Source of the DNA: Deltaproteobacteria bacterium | GTDB lineage: Bacteria > Myxococcota_A > Polyangia > Polyangiales > Polyangiaceae | Direction of reading: 5' to 3' | DNA: 64,000 nt | Assembly (NCBI GenBank): GCA_016218915.1 | Contig: JACRCQ010000058.1 | Coordinates: 62,001-126,000 of the forward strand | Shown: piece after piece, positions 52,138-60,714 of the stretch | How the letters are laid out: each line of letters begins with the position of its first letter | Position numbering within the stretch: the stretch's first letter is position 1 | The notes under the pieces: generated by a model | Databases searched by the model: none | Seen by the model: only the letters and a program-made list of their open reading frames with translations | Told to the model about the DNA's origin: nothing | Program-made: the position numbers and the translations under genes

Positions 52138-53961
52138 ATGCGAAACGGAACCTGGCTCTCAGTTGCCTCTGCGGCGCTTTTGACCCTGGCTGTCTCCCCT
52201 GCGTGGTCGCAGGGCGAACCCGACAAGAAGCCTGGCGATGCGGCTCCTGCGCCTACCACGACCGCGACCGAGGCGACGCCTCCGCCTGTTGCGCCACCGG
52301 CAGTTCCCACGGCGGCTCCCACGGCGGCCGCTGCCACGACGCCCCCGGCTGCTGCTCCGCAACCTGCGGACAAGCCGCCCGAAGGCGACAGACCGAATAT
52401 TCATCACGGCCCTGGCAAGGCGGCTCCCAAGGTCGACCGCGCAGGCGACTTCATGGACACGCGTCTGACGTGGACGCTTGGCGATGACGACGTGCTGCAC
52501 GCGACCGGGCTTGCCTACCCGCTGTCGCCCAACACGAGCATTGGAGATCGGACGCAGTACCGTCTGTTCTTCGACAACCTGAACTCGCGCTTCAGCGGCC
52601 GTGAGAACCTCACTCACCTCGTGATGTACAAGAAGCTTCCGGGCTTCATTCCGAACCTCGAGACCGAGGCAGCCCTGGTCATGCGGGTGGACATGGCACA
52701 GCTGTCGTCGAATACGGGCAACCTGAACACCGCGTTCTACGACGCCGGATCGTATCTTCGGCTGTTCTACTTCACCCAGCGGGCCAACAAGGAAAAGGGG
52801 CTCAAGGACACCGGGCTGGATCTGACGTTCTTCCCGCTGGACACGGACCGTTTCCGTCTCGGCTACCTCTACGACCTGTCGTGGGGCGGCACAGCGGCCT
52901 ACATCAACCAGTCGATGTTCCCGCGCATCCGCGGCGGCGCGCCTGGCTTCAAGCTTCAATACCAGGGCCAGGGCTTCTCCGTGTTCGGCGGAATCAAGAC
53001 CGCGAGCATCACCCAGGTCACCGAAGTGCTCTCGCCCGGGACGAGCGAGGTCGAGACGATCAAGCTGGCCGAGACCAACTACGGCTTCCTCGGCGGCGGC
53101 TCGGTCGACGTGACCGACTTCTTGCGGGTCGACGTCGGAGGCGGCTACTTCCAGCAGGGAACGTTCGAGCTGCCCGACGTATTCGGTCAGCGGGTGTACA
53201 CGTTCGGCGGCTCGGGGCGCATCGTGGTGCACCAGAACATGCCCGTGCCGCGATCGGTCGACTTCCTGCTGTACCGCAACGACCCGAACAACCCGCAGAT
53301 CATGTTCGCACCCGCCAAGTACACGGAAGGCGAGTTCTCCTGGGCGGTGTCTGCAGAAGTCGATCGACTCGAGCAGAACCTCAAGGACTTCGACGTCCCC
53401 GGGGCGACCAAGCTGCAGCCCGCGACCGCTGGCGCAGCCCAGGCCGTGGTCCAGTCCGGCTACCTGCGCGCAAGCCTCACCGGCATCTACCGCGACCTGG
53501 CGTTCGTGGTGCGCAACCAGCCCGGGTACATCCCGTTCCAGACCATGCCGAACGACGCCAAGAGCGACCCCGAAAAGTTCTTCGCAGCCTCGACCGACTA
53601 CTACCTCGCAGGGCTCAGGCTCACTCCTGGTATCGGCGTGGGCATGAAGTTCCCTTCCACGTTCAGAAGCGAGAGCACGGACATGTTCGGCTCGACCATC
53701 GGACGCACGGTCGTGGTGCGCGAGCAGGGCAACATCTCGATCCTGCCCCTGGGTAAGAATGCCGTGCCGATCGTTCAGACCCGCGTGAGCCTGCGCTGGG
53801 ACATCTCCGAGATGATGGCAGCGGTCATCTGGGGCCAGTACGTCCGCGACAACAACGCCACGTTCGTGCAGCGCGACCCCAATGAGGGCACGCTCACGCT
53901 CCGCACGTTCCTCAAGCCCGACTTCATCGGCTTCGGGGCGTCGGTGCAGGCGCGGTTCTGA
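52138..53961 (+). CDS. putative outer-membrane beta-barrel protein
   Basis: The 607-residue protein has a signal peptide (cleavage near AWS-QG), a Pro/Ala/Thr-rich segment to about residue 85, and then a long alternating beta pattern such as FRLGYLYDLSWGG, VDVTDFLRVDVGGGYFQQG and TRVSLRWDISEMMAAVIWGQYV. It ends with Phe (SVQARF), as many outer-membrane barrels do. A ribosome site (agga) precedes the ATG. I cannot tell if it is a porin, a receptor or an assembly protein. Confidence 0.7.
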   Translation: MRNGTWLSVASAALLTLAVSPAWSQGEPDKKPGDAAPAPTTTATEATPPPVAPPAVPTAAPTAAAATTPPAAAPQPADKPPEGDRPNIHHGPGKAAPKVDRAGDFMDTRLTWTLGDDDVLHATGLAYPLSPNTSIGDRTQYRLFFDNLNSRFSGRENLTHLVMYKKLPGFIPNLETEAALVMRVDMAQLSSNTGNLNTAFYDAGSYLRLFYFTQRANKEKGLKDTGLDLTFFPLDTDRFRLGYLYDLSWGGTAAYINQSMFPRIRGGAPGFKLQYQGQGFSVFGGIKTASITQVTEVLSPGTSEVETIKLAETNYGFLGGGSVDVTDFLRVDVGGGYFQQGTFELPDVFGQRVYTFGGSGRIVVHQNMPVPRSVDFLLYRNDPNNPQIMFAPAKYTEGEFSWAVSAEVDRLEQNLKDFDVPGATKLQPATAGAAQAVVQSGYLRASLTGIYRDLAFVVRNQPGYIPFQTMPNDAKSDPEKFFAASTDYYLAGLRLTPGIGVGMKFPSTFRSESTDMFGSTIGRTVVVREQGNISILPLGKNAVPIVQTRVSLRWDISEMMAAVIWGQYVRDNNATFVQRDPNEGTLTLRTFLKPDFIGFGASVQARF

Positions 53962-53986
53962 AGCGAGATATGTGGAGTTGCTGACC

Positions 53987-56365
53987 ATGGACGCACAGCA
54001 GGATCGAAAAGCCAAGAACGCCTGGTCTTGGGGATGGCGGTCGGCAGCGATCGGGCTCGTGGGACTGGCATCGGTGGCCACGACCACAGGTTGCCCGGCA
54101 CCGCAGGATCCGGTCCAGATTCACGGCCAGACGCACCTCACGCTCATCCACACGGCCGATCTGCATTCTCGCTTGTTCCCCTACTCGCTGCAGGTCGGCC
54201 AGGTCGACGCGCAGCTCGGGTTGGGATCGGCCAACACGGTATCGACCATCGGCGGCGCAGCGCGCATCTCGCACATCATCGGTCGCGAGAGGGCGCGCGC
54301 GGGACGCGTCCTGCATCTGGACGGAGGCGACTGCTTCCAGGGCGCACCGATCTTCAACTTCTACAATGGAGAAGCGGAGATCCGGGCCCTCTCGCAGCTC
54401 GGCACCGACGCGATGGTCATCGCAAACCACGAGTTCGACCGTGGTGCGCTCAACGTCGCGAACCAGATCAACCTGTGGGCAGACTTCCCCGTACTGGCCG
54501 CGAACTACCAGTTCGACGACTGGCGCATTGATGGCAATCCCGAGCTCGGGCGCGTGGTGCAGCCGTTCACGACCTTCAACCTCGACGGCTTGAAGGTAGC
54601 CGTGATCGGGATGGGCAACCTTTCGACGCTCAGCTCGCTGTACGAGACGCCGAACAAGCTCGGCATCCAGCCCCTCAGCACGGTCGAGGTCACCCAGTTC
54701 TACGTGGACCTGCTGCGTCCCTTCGTGGACTTCATCGTGGTGGTCACCCACCTCGGCCTCGAGGTCGACGAGCGGATGATCGAGGGGACGTCAGGGGTCG
54801 ACGTGGTGCTTGGCGGGCACAATCACATCGTGCTGCAGCCCCCCAAGACGATCCTCGACTGCTCGAAGTGGGATCCACAGGCAAACTCCCACTACATCGA
54901 GCTTGCGGACGGGCAGGGGCAATCCGAGACCACGGTGCCCACCAAGGTCAAGCGCTGGTGCGTGCCACGCCCCGTGCTGCTCGCGCACTCCGGTGCGTTT
55001 GCCAAGTTCGTGGGGCGTCTGGACCTCGTGATCTCCGACGACGCCAACGACAAGCCCGTGCTCGACCCGCGCCCCGAGCTCTATTACGGCAACGATCCGC
55101 TCAACAAGTTCGAGGTGATCTCGCACGGCTACCAGCTGTTCCCGGTGACCGAGGACACTCCGGAGGATCCCCGCCTCGTGGCCTTGCTCGAGCAGTACAA
55201 AGCCGGGCTCGACGCTCTCATCGATCTCGATCTTCTGGCGGGCTTCGCGCCCGACGGTTCCAAGCGCACGGCCCCCAATGGTGGCGACTCGCCGCTGGGC
55301 AACCTCGTCGCGACGGCAGCGTGGCTCCGTCTGGGCATCCAGACCGACTTCTCGCTGACCAACACCACCGGCATTCGCGCCGACATGGTCCCCGGACCTG
55401 TGTCCGTCGAGCAGATCTTCAACATCTTCCCCTTCGACAACGCGATCTCCAAGATGCAGCTGTCCGGCGTCGAAGTGCAGCAGCTGATGGACTTCGTCGC
55501 CAAGCGCAGCGCTGGCCGCGGGTGCAAGTCCCAGGCGCAGGTTGCCGGCGTGCGTGCGGTCATCAACTGCACCGGGTGCACCACGCACACCTTCTCGTGC
55601 CAGTCCGACAGCGACTGCAACGGCAACAAGTGTGACATGACCTCGGGGATCTGCGCGGTGCAGCCGCCCTGCGCGGACCACATCTACATCGGCAGCTCCT
55701 CGCAGAAGTGCGCTGACGACGCCGCGTGCGGTCTCGACGCCAAGGGGAACGTCTATCTGGGGAGGTGCGACAAGTCGAACCCGGACGGGGACGGCAATGG
55801 GCGATGCTGGACGCCGATCATGCCCATCGGCAGCTACGAGCTGGCGACCTCGGACTACCTGGCGGGCGGCGGCAGCGGCTACCAGGTGCTCAAGCGCAAC
55901 ACCACGCAGATCAATACGCAGGTCCAGCAGCGGGATGCGCTCATCGACTATGTCCGCGCTCAGAAGCCCTGCGGCTACAAGTCGCCCAAGGACGTGGGCT
56001 ACACCTCGGCCTACGACACCAAGGAAGGCCTCATGGCCTGCACGCAGGATTCGGATTGCCCCACAGAGGCCGACTACGTGTGCGCCTGCGCCGAGTCGTC
56101 GATCGATGGACCGATCCAAGGCCAGTGCATCTCCAGCGGCCCGTGCGGCTCCACCGGTAGATGCGTCCTCAAGGCATGCCGCGACGGCGTTGCCGCGCAC
56201 CACCGCACGATGTGCGACGGTGCTGTGAAGCCCGAGCTGCGCAAGCTGTGCGAGGCGAGGCTCGGTGCGTGCCAGGCCGCTGGCGAGACCTGCAAGTACC
56301 TGGCTTGCATCGACCGGCGCATGGGCAACTACGCCGACAACCGCCTGAACATGATCGGGCAGTAG
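53987..56365 (+). CDS. 5'-nucleotidase/UDP-sugar hydrolase-like lipoprotein with Cys-rich insertion
   Basis: The 792-residue product has a lipobox-like TTTGC (Cys36), then a metallophosphoesterase domain: Asp58/His60 in TADLHSR, Asp115 in GGDCFQG, Asn147/His148 in ANHEFDRG, and GGHNHIV later. The C-terminal 5'-nucleotidase domain (NTTGIRADMVPGPVSVEQIF) is split by a Cys-rich stretch near 540-600, with motifs such as CQSDSDCNGNKCDM. It should hydrolyse nucleotides or sugar nucleotides at the cell surface. A ggag sequence precedes the ATG. Confidence 0.88.
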   Translation: MDAQQDRKAKNAWSWGWRSAAIGLVGLASVATTTGCPAPQDPVQIHGQTHLTLIHTADLHSRLFPYSLQVGQVDAQLGLGSANTVSTIGGAARISHIIGRERARAGRVLHLDGGDCFQGAPIFNFYNGEAEIRALSQLGTDAMVIANHEFDRGALNVANQINLWADFPVLAANYQFDDWRIDGNPELGRVVQPFTTFNLDGLKVAVIGMGNLSTLSSLYETPNKLGIQPLSTVEVTQFYVDLLRPFVDFIVVVTHLGLEVDERMIEGTSGVDVVLGGHNHIVLQPPKTILDCSKWDPQANSHYIELADGQGQSETTVPTKVKRWCVPRPVLLAHSGAFAKFVGRLDLVISDDANDKPVLDPRPELYYGNDPLNKFEVISHGYQLFPVTEDTPEDPRLVALLEQYKAGLDALIDLDLLAGFAPDGSKRTAPNGGDSPLGNLVATAAWLRLGIQTDFSLTNTTGIRADMVPGPVSVEQIFNIFPFDNAISKMQLSGVEVQQLMDFVAKRSAGRGCKSQAQVAGVRAVINCTGCTTHTFSCQSDSDCNGNKCDMTSGICAVQPPCADHIYIGSSSQKCADDAACGLDAKGNVYLGRCDKSNPDGDGNGRCWTPIMPIGSYELATSDYLAGGGSGYQVLKRNTTQINTQVQQRDALIDYVRAQKPCGYKSPKDVGYTSAYDTKEGLMACTQDSDCPTEADYVCACAESSIDGPIQGQCISSGPCGSTGRCVLKACRDGVAAHHRTMCDGAVKPELRKLCEARLGACQAAGETCKYLACIDRRMGNYADNRLNMIGQ

Positions 56366-56369
56366 ACGG

Positions 56370-56786
56370 TCAGAGCTCGGCCACGCGCCGCATCAGAGTC
56401 CCACACAGATCGGATTGCGGGTTGCGGACGCGCTCGATCGCCAGCCCCGCGCGATACATCCGCGCAGCGCTCTCCACGTTGCCAAGCAGCAGGTGGCAGA
56501 TCCCGAGCATCTCGTAGTCCCCGGGATCGTCGTAGACCGATACCAGCTCCGTGAGCGGCAGCACCGCAGCCCGGTGCGCATCCAGCATCACCTGCGATGG
56601 ACTCGGCATCGGCGACTTGGCATTGACCATCAGGCGCAACGCCTGGCGCTGATCCTCGGGCCGGTGCTTGAGGAACTCCGGATCGGAGAACAGCTCGAGG
56701 TAGCCGGCGTAGACGTCGTCAAACTTGCCAGCCCGCAGGTTGGCAATGATCTGCTTGATCTTTCGGACGAGCTCGTCCTTCGACAT
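56370..56786 (-). CDS. small helical TPR-like protein
   Basis: The 138-residue product has two or three helical hairpins of TPR type (LRLMVNAKSP, YEMLGICHLLLGNVESAARMYRAGLAIE). No signal peptide. The ATG at 56786 is chosen because an earlier in-frame TTG is six codons upstream. Its stop is 4 bases from the stop of the convergent 5'-nucleotidase gene. Function unknown. Confidence 0.6.
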   Translation of the reverse strand: MSKDELVRKIKQIIANLRAGKFDDVYAGYLELFSDPEFLKHRPEDQRQALRLMVNAKSPMPSPSQVMLDAHRAAVLPLTELVSVYDDPGDYEMLGICHLLLGNVESAARMYRAGLAIERVRNPQSDLCGTLMRRVAEL

Positions 56787-56835
56787 GGGGAGAGCATACC
56801 TCAATCGGGCCCCAGCGCAGCCGTGAGTTCTAACC

Positions 56836-56851
56836 GGCCGAAAATCCGGCC
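56836..56851 (-). terminator. hairpin between two leftward genes
   Basis: ggccg-aaaatc-cggcc forms a perfect 5-base stem. It lies downstream of the MopE/IgGFc lipoprotein gene on the minus strand. No T-run follows, so only a weak terminator call. Confidence 0.3.
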
Positions 56852-56912
56852 CCGGGCTCGGCCGGTGCGCCGGGCCCGCGCTGTGGGGGGGTGCTGGGAG
56901 GTCCGAGCCGGC

Positions 56913-59258
56913 TCAGAGGTCGGCGAGGTTCAGCCCACCTGGATACCAGTAGCTGGTGTACTGACCGTAGCCGTAGACCGTGATACCGGCCTTCTGGTCC
57001 GTGGTCAGACGGTGGTTGCCGTTGACGTTGTTGCCGAGCAACACGCGGGCTACGCCGTAGCCCGTGGTCCCGATGGCCACGAAGCCGCCGACGGCCACGT
57101 TGTCGAGCAGCACGTTCGCGCCAGCCGGCGAGATCACGTTGACGTAGTTCTTCTCGTAGTTGGTGGGGGCGTGGAACAGGTAGTCCTTGCGGAACTGCTG
57201 CGTGGTGACCGCGAGCGCCATGGCCGGGTCGCCGGAGTTGCCGCCAGCATCCTGTCCCTTCATGTACTGCACGACCAGGACCTTCTTGTCCGCGGTGATC
57301 CTGAACGCAGACGCATTGTCCAGCTCGATGTAGCCGCCCGCTGCCGCAATCGTTGCGGGATAGGCAGCGTTCGGCGGCTCGTAGGTGAGGGCCGTCGCCG
57401 CCTCTGTGGCAATGACCCGCGTGAAAGCCGCCTTGGGCTGGGCCTGCGTCGGGAGCGACGGCGCCGATACGATGTACTCCTTGGACAGCGTGCTGAGCGG
57501 GAACATCGCCTCTTCAAGGTGATCGCAGTACCCGACCGTGGCTGGCACGAACGTGCAGTCGTGGCCGGAGATGACCTCCACTGGCTTGTTGGACGTGACG
57601 CGCGTTCCCGTCAGGTCGAACGTCGCAGCGCCCTGGGACAGGACCTGCAGCACGCTGCCAGCGTTGAGCGTGACCGTAGCCGCACCGTTCGCTGGAACAC
57701 CGGCGCCCGCACGCACCGAGCCGCCGGTCGGCGACGGCGTCAGCGTGACCGCGGTGCCATCCTGCGATGCCACGACCGCGTAGAAGCCGGGCAGGTTGTA
57801 GGAGTTCCAGAGCCAGTTGTTGCGCGATGCCACGATGTATTCGACGTTCCACGCCGTCACAGGCAACAGGAGCGACGCGTCGTTGGTGAACGTCGACCCG
57901 CCCGAGGTCGTGTACTCCAGTGGGTTGAACTGGTAGACCGTGACCGGCTGCGTGGACCGAAGTCGATACGCCCCATTGGCCGTGAGCGTGGTCGCAGCCG
58001 CGGTGCGAAGCGCTGTCCAGGGAAGATTCACCACCTGCACGCTGTCAGGTGCAACGGTCACCGTCGCAACCGTGGTCGCTCCCTGGGTGACGGTCACCGT
58101 CGCAGCCGTGGTCGTCGTGTTGGAGACCGCCACTGCGAAGTGCGATGACAGGTTGGTCAGCTGGCTGTTCATCGTCACCGTCGGGTAGTAGTCGCACCCG
58201 ATGTAGCTCTTCCCGAGCGCCTGCGGAGCGCACGGACCGGTGCACATGCCCTGATCGCAGTTGCTTCCCATCAGGGGATCGCAAGGCGTATCCAGGTATC
58301 CTGAGCCATCGGGCAGGCACATGTGCGAGGTCGCGCCGTTGCACGTCGCCGTCCCGGGAAGGCAGTTCACGCAGCCATACGAAGTCGAGCATATCTGCGC
58401 TCCGCAGTCGACTTGCGCTGTCCAGAGCCCGTTGGCGTCGCAGTGTCGCTCCACGTTGCCCGCGCATTCGATGAGGCCGATCAGGCACGGCTCCACCACC
58501 GAGTCGCAGTTCTCGTCCACGGTGTTGCCGGCAATCTCCGGGGTCCCGGGGTTGATCGACGGGTCCGCATCGTTGCAGTCGCCTGCCTTGCCCGCGTATC
58601 CGGGCGGAGCGCCGCAGCCGAGCTGGTTCGTCGCCGCGTCGTCTACGCCGTATCCGTCCGCGTCCGCATCGATGTACCAGACCGTCTTGCCCGTCTCGTC
58701 AATCTGGCTGTTGCAGTTGTCGTCGATCCCGTTGCAGATCTCGGCCTCGCCGGGATTCACGGCCTTGTTCGTGTCGTCGCAGTCGCCGGACTTGCTCGAG
58801 AAGCCCAGCGGCGCCGTGCACGCGGTGAGGTTCGTGGCTGGATTGTCGACGCCGTACGTGTCGCCGTCCTGGTCCACGTAATAGATGTTCGATACCCCCT
58901 CGTCGATCTGCGCGTTGCAGTTGTCGTCGATCCCGTTGCAGACCTCCTGCGCGCCAGGATGGACCTTCGCATCGTTGTCGTTGCAGTCCGACGACTGATC
59001 GTATCCGTCCCCATCTGCGTCCACCTTGGTGCCGCCGCCCGTTCCCGCTGCTCCGCCGGTCCCGGCCGTGCCACCCTTGCCGGCCGTGCCTGACGCTCCT
59101 GCGTTGCCGGCCTTTCCGCCGCCGCCGGATGCACCTGCGGTGGCTCCGGAGCCACCGTTGCCAGGTCCTACTCCGGTGGTCGAATCGCCACCGCCGCAGG
59201 CATTCATTCCAAGTCCAAGCGCAACCAAAGACACCCACACCCAGGTCGTCCGCTTCAT
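56913..59258 (-). CDS. lipoprotein with MopE-type repeats and IgGFc-binding-like domain
   Basis: The 781-residue product has a lipobox MNAC (Cys21), a Gly/Ala/Ser/Thr linker to about residue 78, and then three MopE-type calcium/metal repeats: DADGDGYDQSSDC, NPGEAEICNGIDDNCNSQID and similar. A short Cys-rich link follows, then an IgGFc-binding N-terminal-like domain (about 350-780) with AVSNTTTTAATVTVTQ, PVTVYQFNPLEY, VEYIVASRNN and ITVYGYGQYTSYWYPGG. A ribosome site (gaggag) lies 4 bases before the ATG. It is probably displayed on the cell surface. Confidence 0.85.
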   Translation of the reverse strand: MKRTTWVWVSLVALGLGMNACGGGDSTTGVGPGNGGSGATAGASGGGGKAGNAGASGTAGKGGTAGTGGAAGTGGGTKVDADGDGYDQSSDCNDNDAKVHPGAQEVCNGIDDNCNAQIDEGVSNIYYVDQDGDTYGVDNPATNLTACTAPLGFSSKSGDCDDTNKAVNPGEAEICNGIDDNCNSQIDETGKTVWYIDADADGYGVDDAATNQLGCGAPPGYAGKAGDCNDADPSINPGTPEIAGNTVDENCDSVVEPCLIGLIECAGNVERHCDANGLWTAQVDCGAQICSTSYGCVNCLPGTATCNGATSHMCLPDGSGYLDTPCDPLMGSNCDQGMCTGPCAPQALGKSYIGCDYYPTVTMNSQLTNLSSHFAVAVSNTTTTAATVTVTQGATTVATVTVAPDSVQVVNLPWTALRTAAATTLTANGAYRLRSTQPVTVYQFNPLEYTTSGGSTFTNDASLLLPVTAWNVEYIVASRNNWLWNSYNLPGFYAVVASQDGTAVTLTPSPTGGSVRAGAGVPANGAATVTLNAGSVLQVLSQGAATFDLTGTRVTSNKPVEVISGHDCTFVPATVGYCDHLEEAMFPLSTLSKEYIVSAPSLPTQAQPKAAFTRVIATEAATALTYEPPNAAYPATIAAAGGYIELDNASAFRITADKKVLVVQYMKGQDAGGNSGDPAMALAVTTQQFRKDYLFHAPTNYEKNYVNVISPAGANVLLDNVAVGGFVAIGTTGYGVARVLLGNNVNGNHRLTTDQKAGITVYGYGQYTSYWYPGGLNLADL

Positions 59259-59403
59259 GGGGCTCCTCATTTCAGGCGGTATCTCCGCCAACCTCTTAGA
59301 ATATGGTGAAACGACGGGCTGGGCAAGCCGCTCGTCTCGCCAGGCTCAACCCTGCATTGCGTTACAGCGAAGCACGGAGGGCACCTCGAATCGAGGGCGA
59401 CGC

Positions 59404-60591
59404 TCACGGCGGTGGTGTCGGCCACGACGCATTCAACGCTGCGACGGCGTCGAGTACGTCTGCCCGCGGACCTTGCTCGCCCGGCTGCGGCACCTCGTAG
59501 TGGTCCACGGTCACGAACGTGGGGATCTGCGCCCACGGATTGTATTGCGCACTCGGGTGCCAGCACTTCGCTGCGCGGGGAAAAAGCCAGGAGTACACGT
59601 TGTTCGTGGCTCCATTGGACGCGCACCCGCCAGTCGAGCACAGCGTGTAATGGTTGAGGATGAACACCTGGTTGTCGTGGGCAGTCGGATCTCCACGAGC
59701 GTCGGCGCAGGTGAACGTCGGATCGTTGTAGGGAGTCTCCCAGCCGTATGACGGCCAATGCAGATGCCAATCGCCGTTCGCTTTCGCATCGTCCGTGAAG
59801 ATCACCAGGCGCTGGTCGTGCTCGACCATCCACTTCAGCGACGGCCACGGAGAGCCAGGGGGCGCGCCGTGGTGGTACACCAGCGGGTAGATCCCGCTGT
59901 CCTGCAGCGCTTTGAGCGTTTCCGCTTCGGAAAGATAGGCCTCGAGGATGAACGTCAGCACCTCGGTCGGGTGCACCTCCAGCCAGCTCTTGACGCCCTG
60001 GAGCATGGGAACCCACGCAGTGGCACCGAGTTGACAGTAGGAGTGACACAGCACCGGCTGCCCCTGGTAGCTGTACGTGTCGATCATCATGCAGCGCACG
60101 CCATCGTCGAGCTGGTGCTGGAACGAGTACTTCTGGTTCGGCGTGGGCAGGTCGAATCCAGGGTCTTCCTCGTTCGATTGGGCGTTGTGCGTGCAGGCGA
60201 CCGCGACCTGGTTGTAGGGGCGATCGCAGTACAGCGGGCTGCCGTTGCAGGAGGGCCCTGCATCCGACACGTCCGCGGTCGCATCCTGCCCGCTCGGCTC
60301 CTGCTGCGCATCGGCCGCGTCCTGCCCACTCTCGGCATCCACTGTGCCCTGGTCCAGCCCGACGTCTGCGACTGCGTCGCCTGAGCCCGATTCGCTTTCG
60401 ACGGCCGATACGTCCTTGGGCTCTTGCGGTGCATCCTCGATCCGCGCGTCGTAGGCGCCGTCCGAAGAAGCGTCCGCATTCTGCAGGCTCTCGACCGTTT
60501 CGTCGTCGTCTGCCGCGTTGCACCCCTGCGCGCCGCAGCACATCACGGCAGCGAGCGCGAGCAGCCGCGCGCGCAAGAAAGCAGAGTGCAT
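59404..60591 (-). CDS. PI-PLC-like phosphodiesterase lipoprotein
   Basis: The 395-residue product has a lipobox-like AQGC (Cys24), an acidic linker to about residue 112, and a phosphatidylinositol-phospholipase-C-like domain with His135 in CTHNAQSN and His183 in VLCHSYC, the expected catalytic pair. DLPTPNQKYSF and VHPTEVLTFILEAY also fit the family. The substrate could be a phosphoinositide or another phosphodiester. It lies 145 bases upstream of the MopE/IgGFc gene in the same direction. Confidence 0.82.
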   Translation of the reverse strand: MHSAFLRARLLALAAVMCCGAQGCNAADDDETVESLQNADASSDGAYDARIEDAPQEPKDVSAVESESGSGDAVADVGLDQGTVDAESGQDAADAQQEPSGQDATADVSDAGPSCNGSPLYCDRPYNQVAVACTHNAQSNEEDPGFDLPTPNQKYSFQHQLDDGVRCMMIDTYSYQGQPVLCHSYCQLGATAWVPMLQGVKSWLEVHPTEVLTFILEAYLSEAETLKALQDSGIYPLVYHHGAPPGSPWPSLKWMVEHDQRLVIFTDDAKANGDWHLHWPSYGWETPYNDPTFTCADARGDPTAHDNQVFILNHYTLCSTGGCASNGATNNVYSWLFPRAAKCWHPSAQYNPWAQIPTFVTVDHYEVPQPGEQGPRADVLDAVAALNASWPTPPP

Positions 60592-60714
60592 CCATCCACA
60601 CTATCAGGACGATCGCAGCGACTCCAGCACAGCGGCGTGCGGCGACAGGAAGAGATCGTTGAGCGGAAGCGCGGTGATCGCTACCAGGCTGAGATTCGGA
60701 CCAGCCGTGCTACG

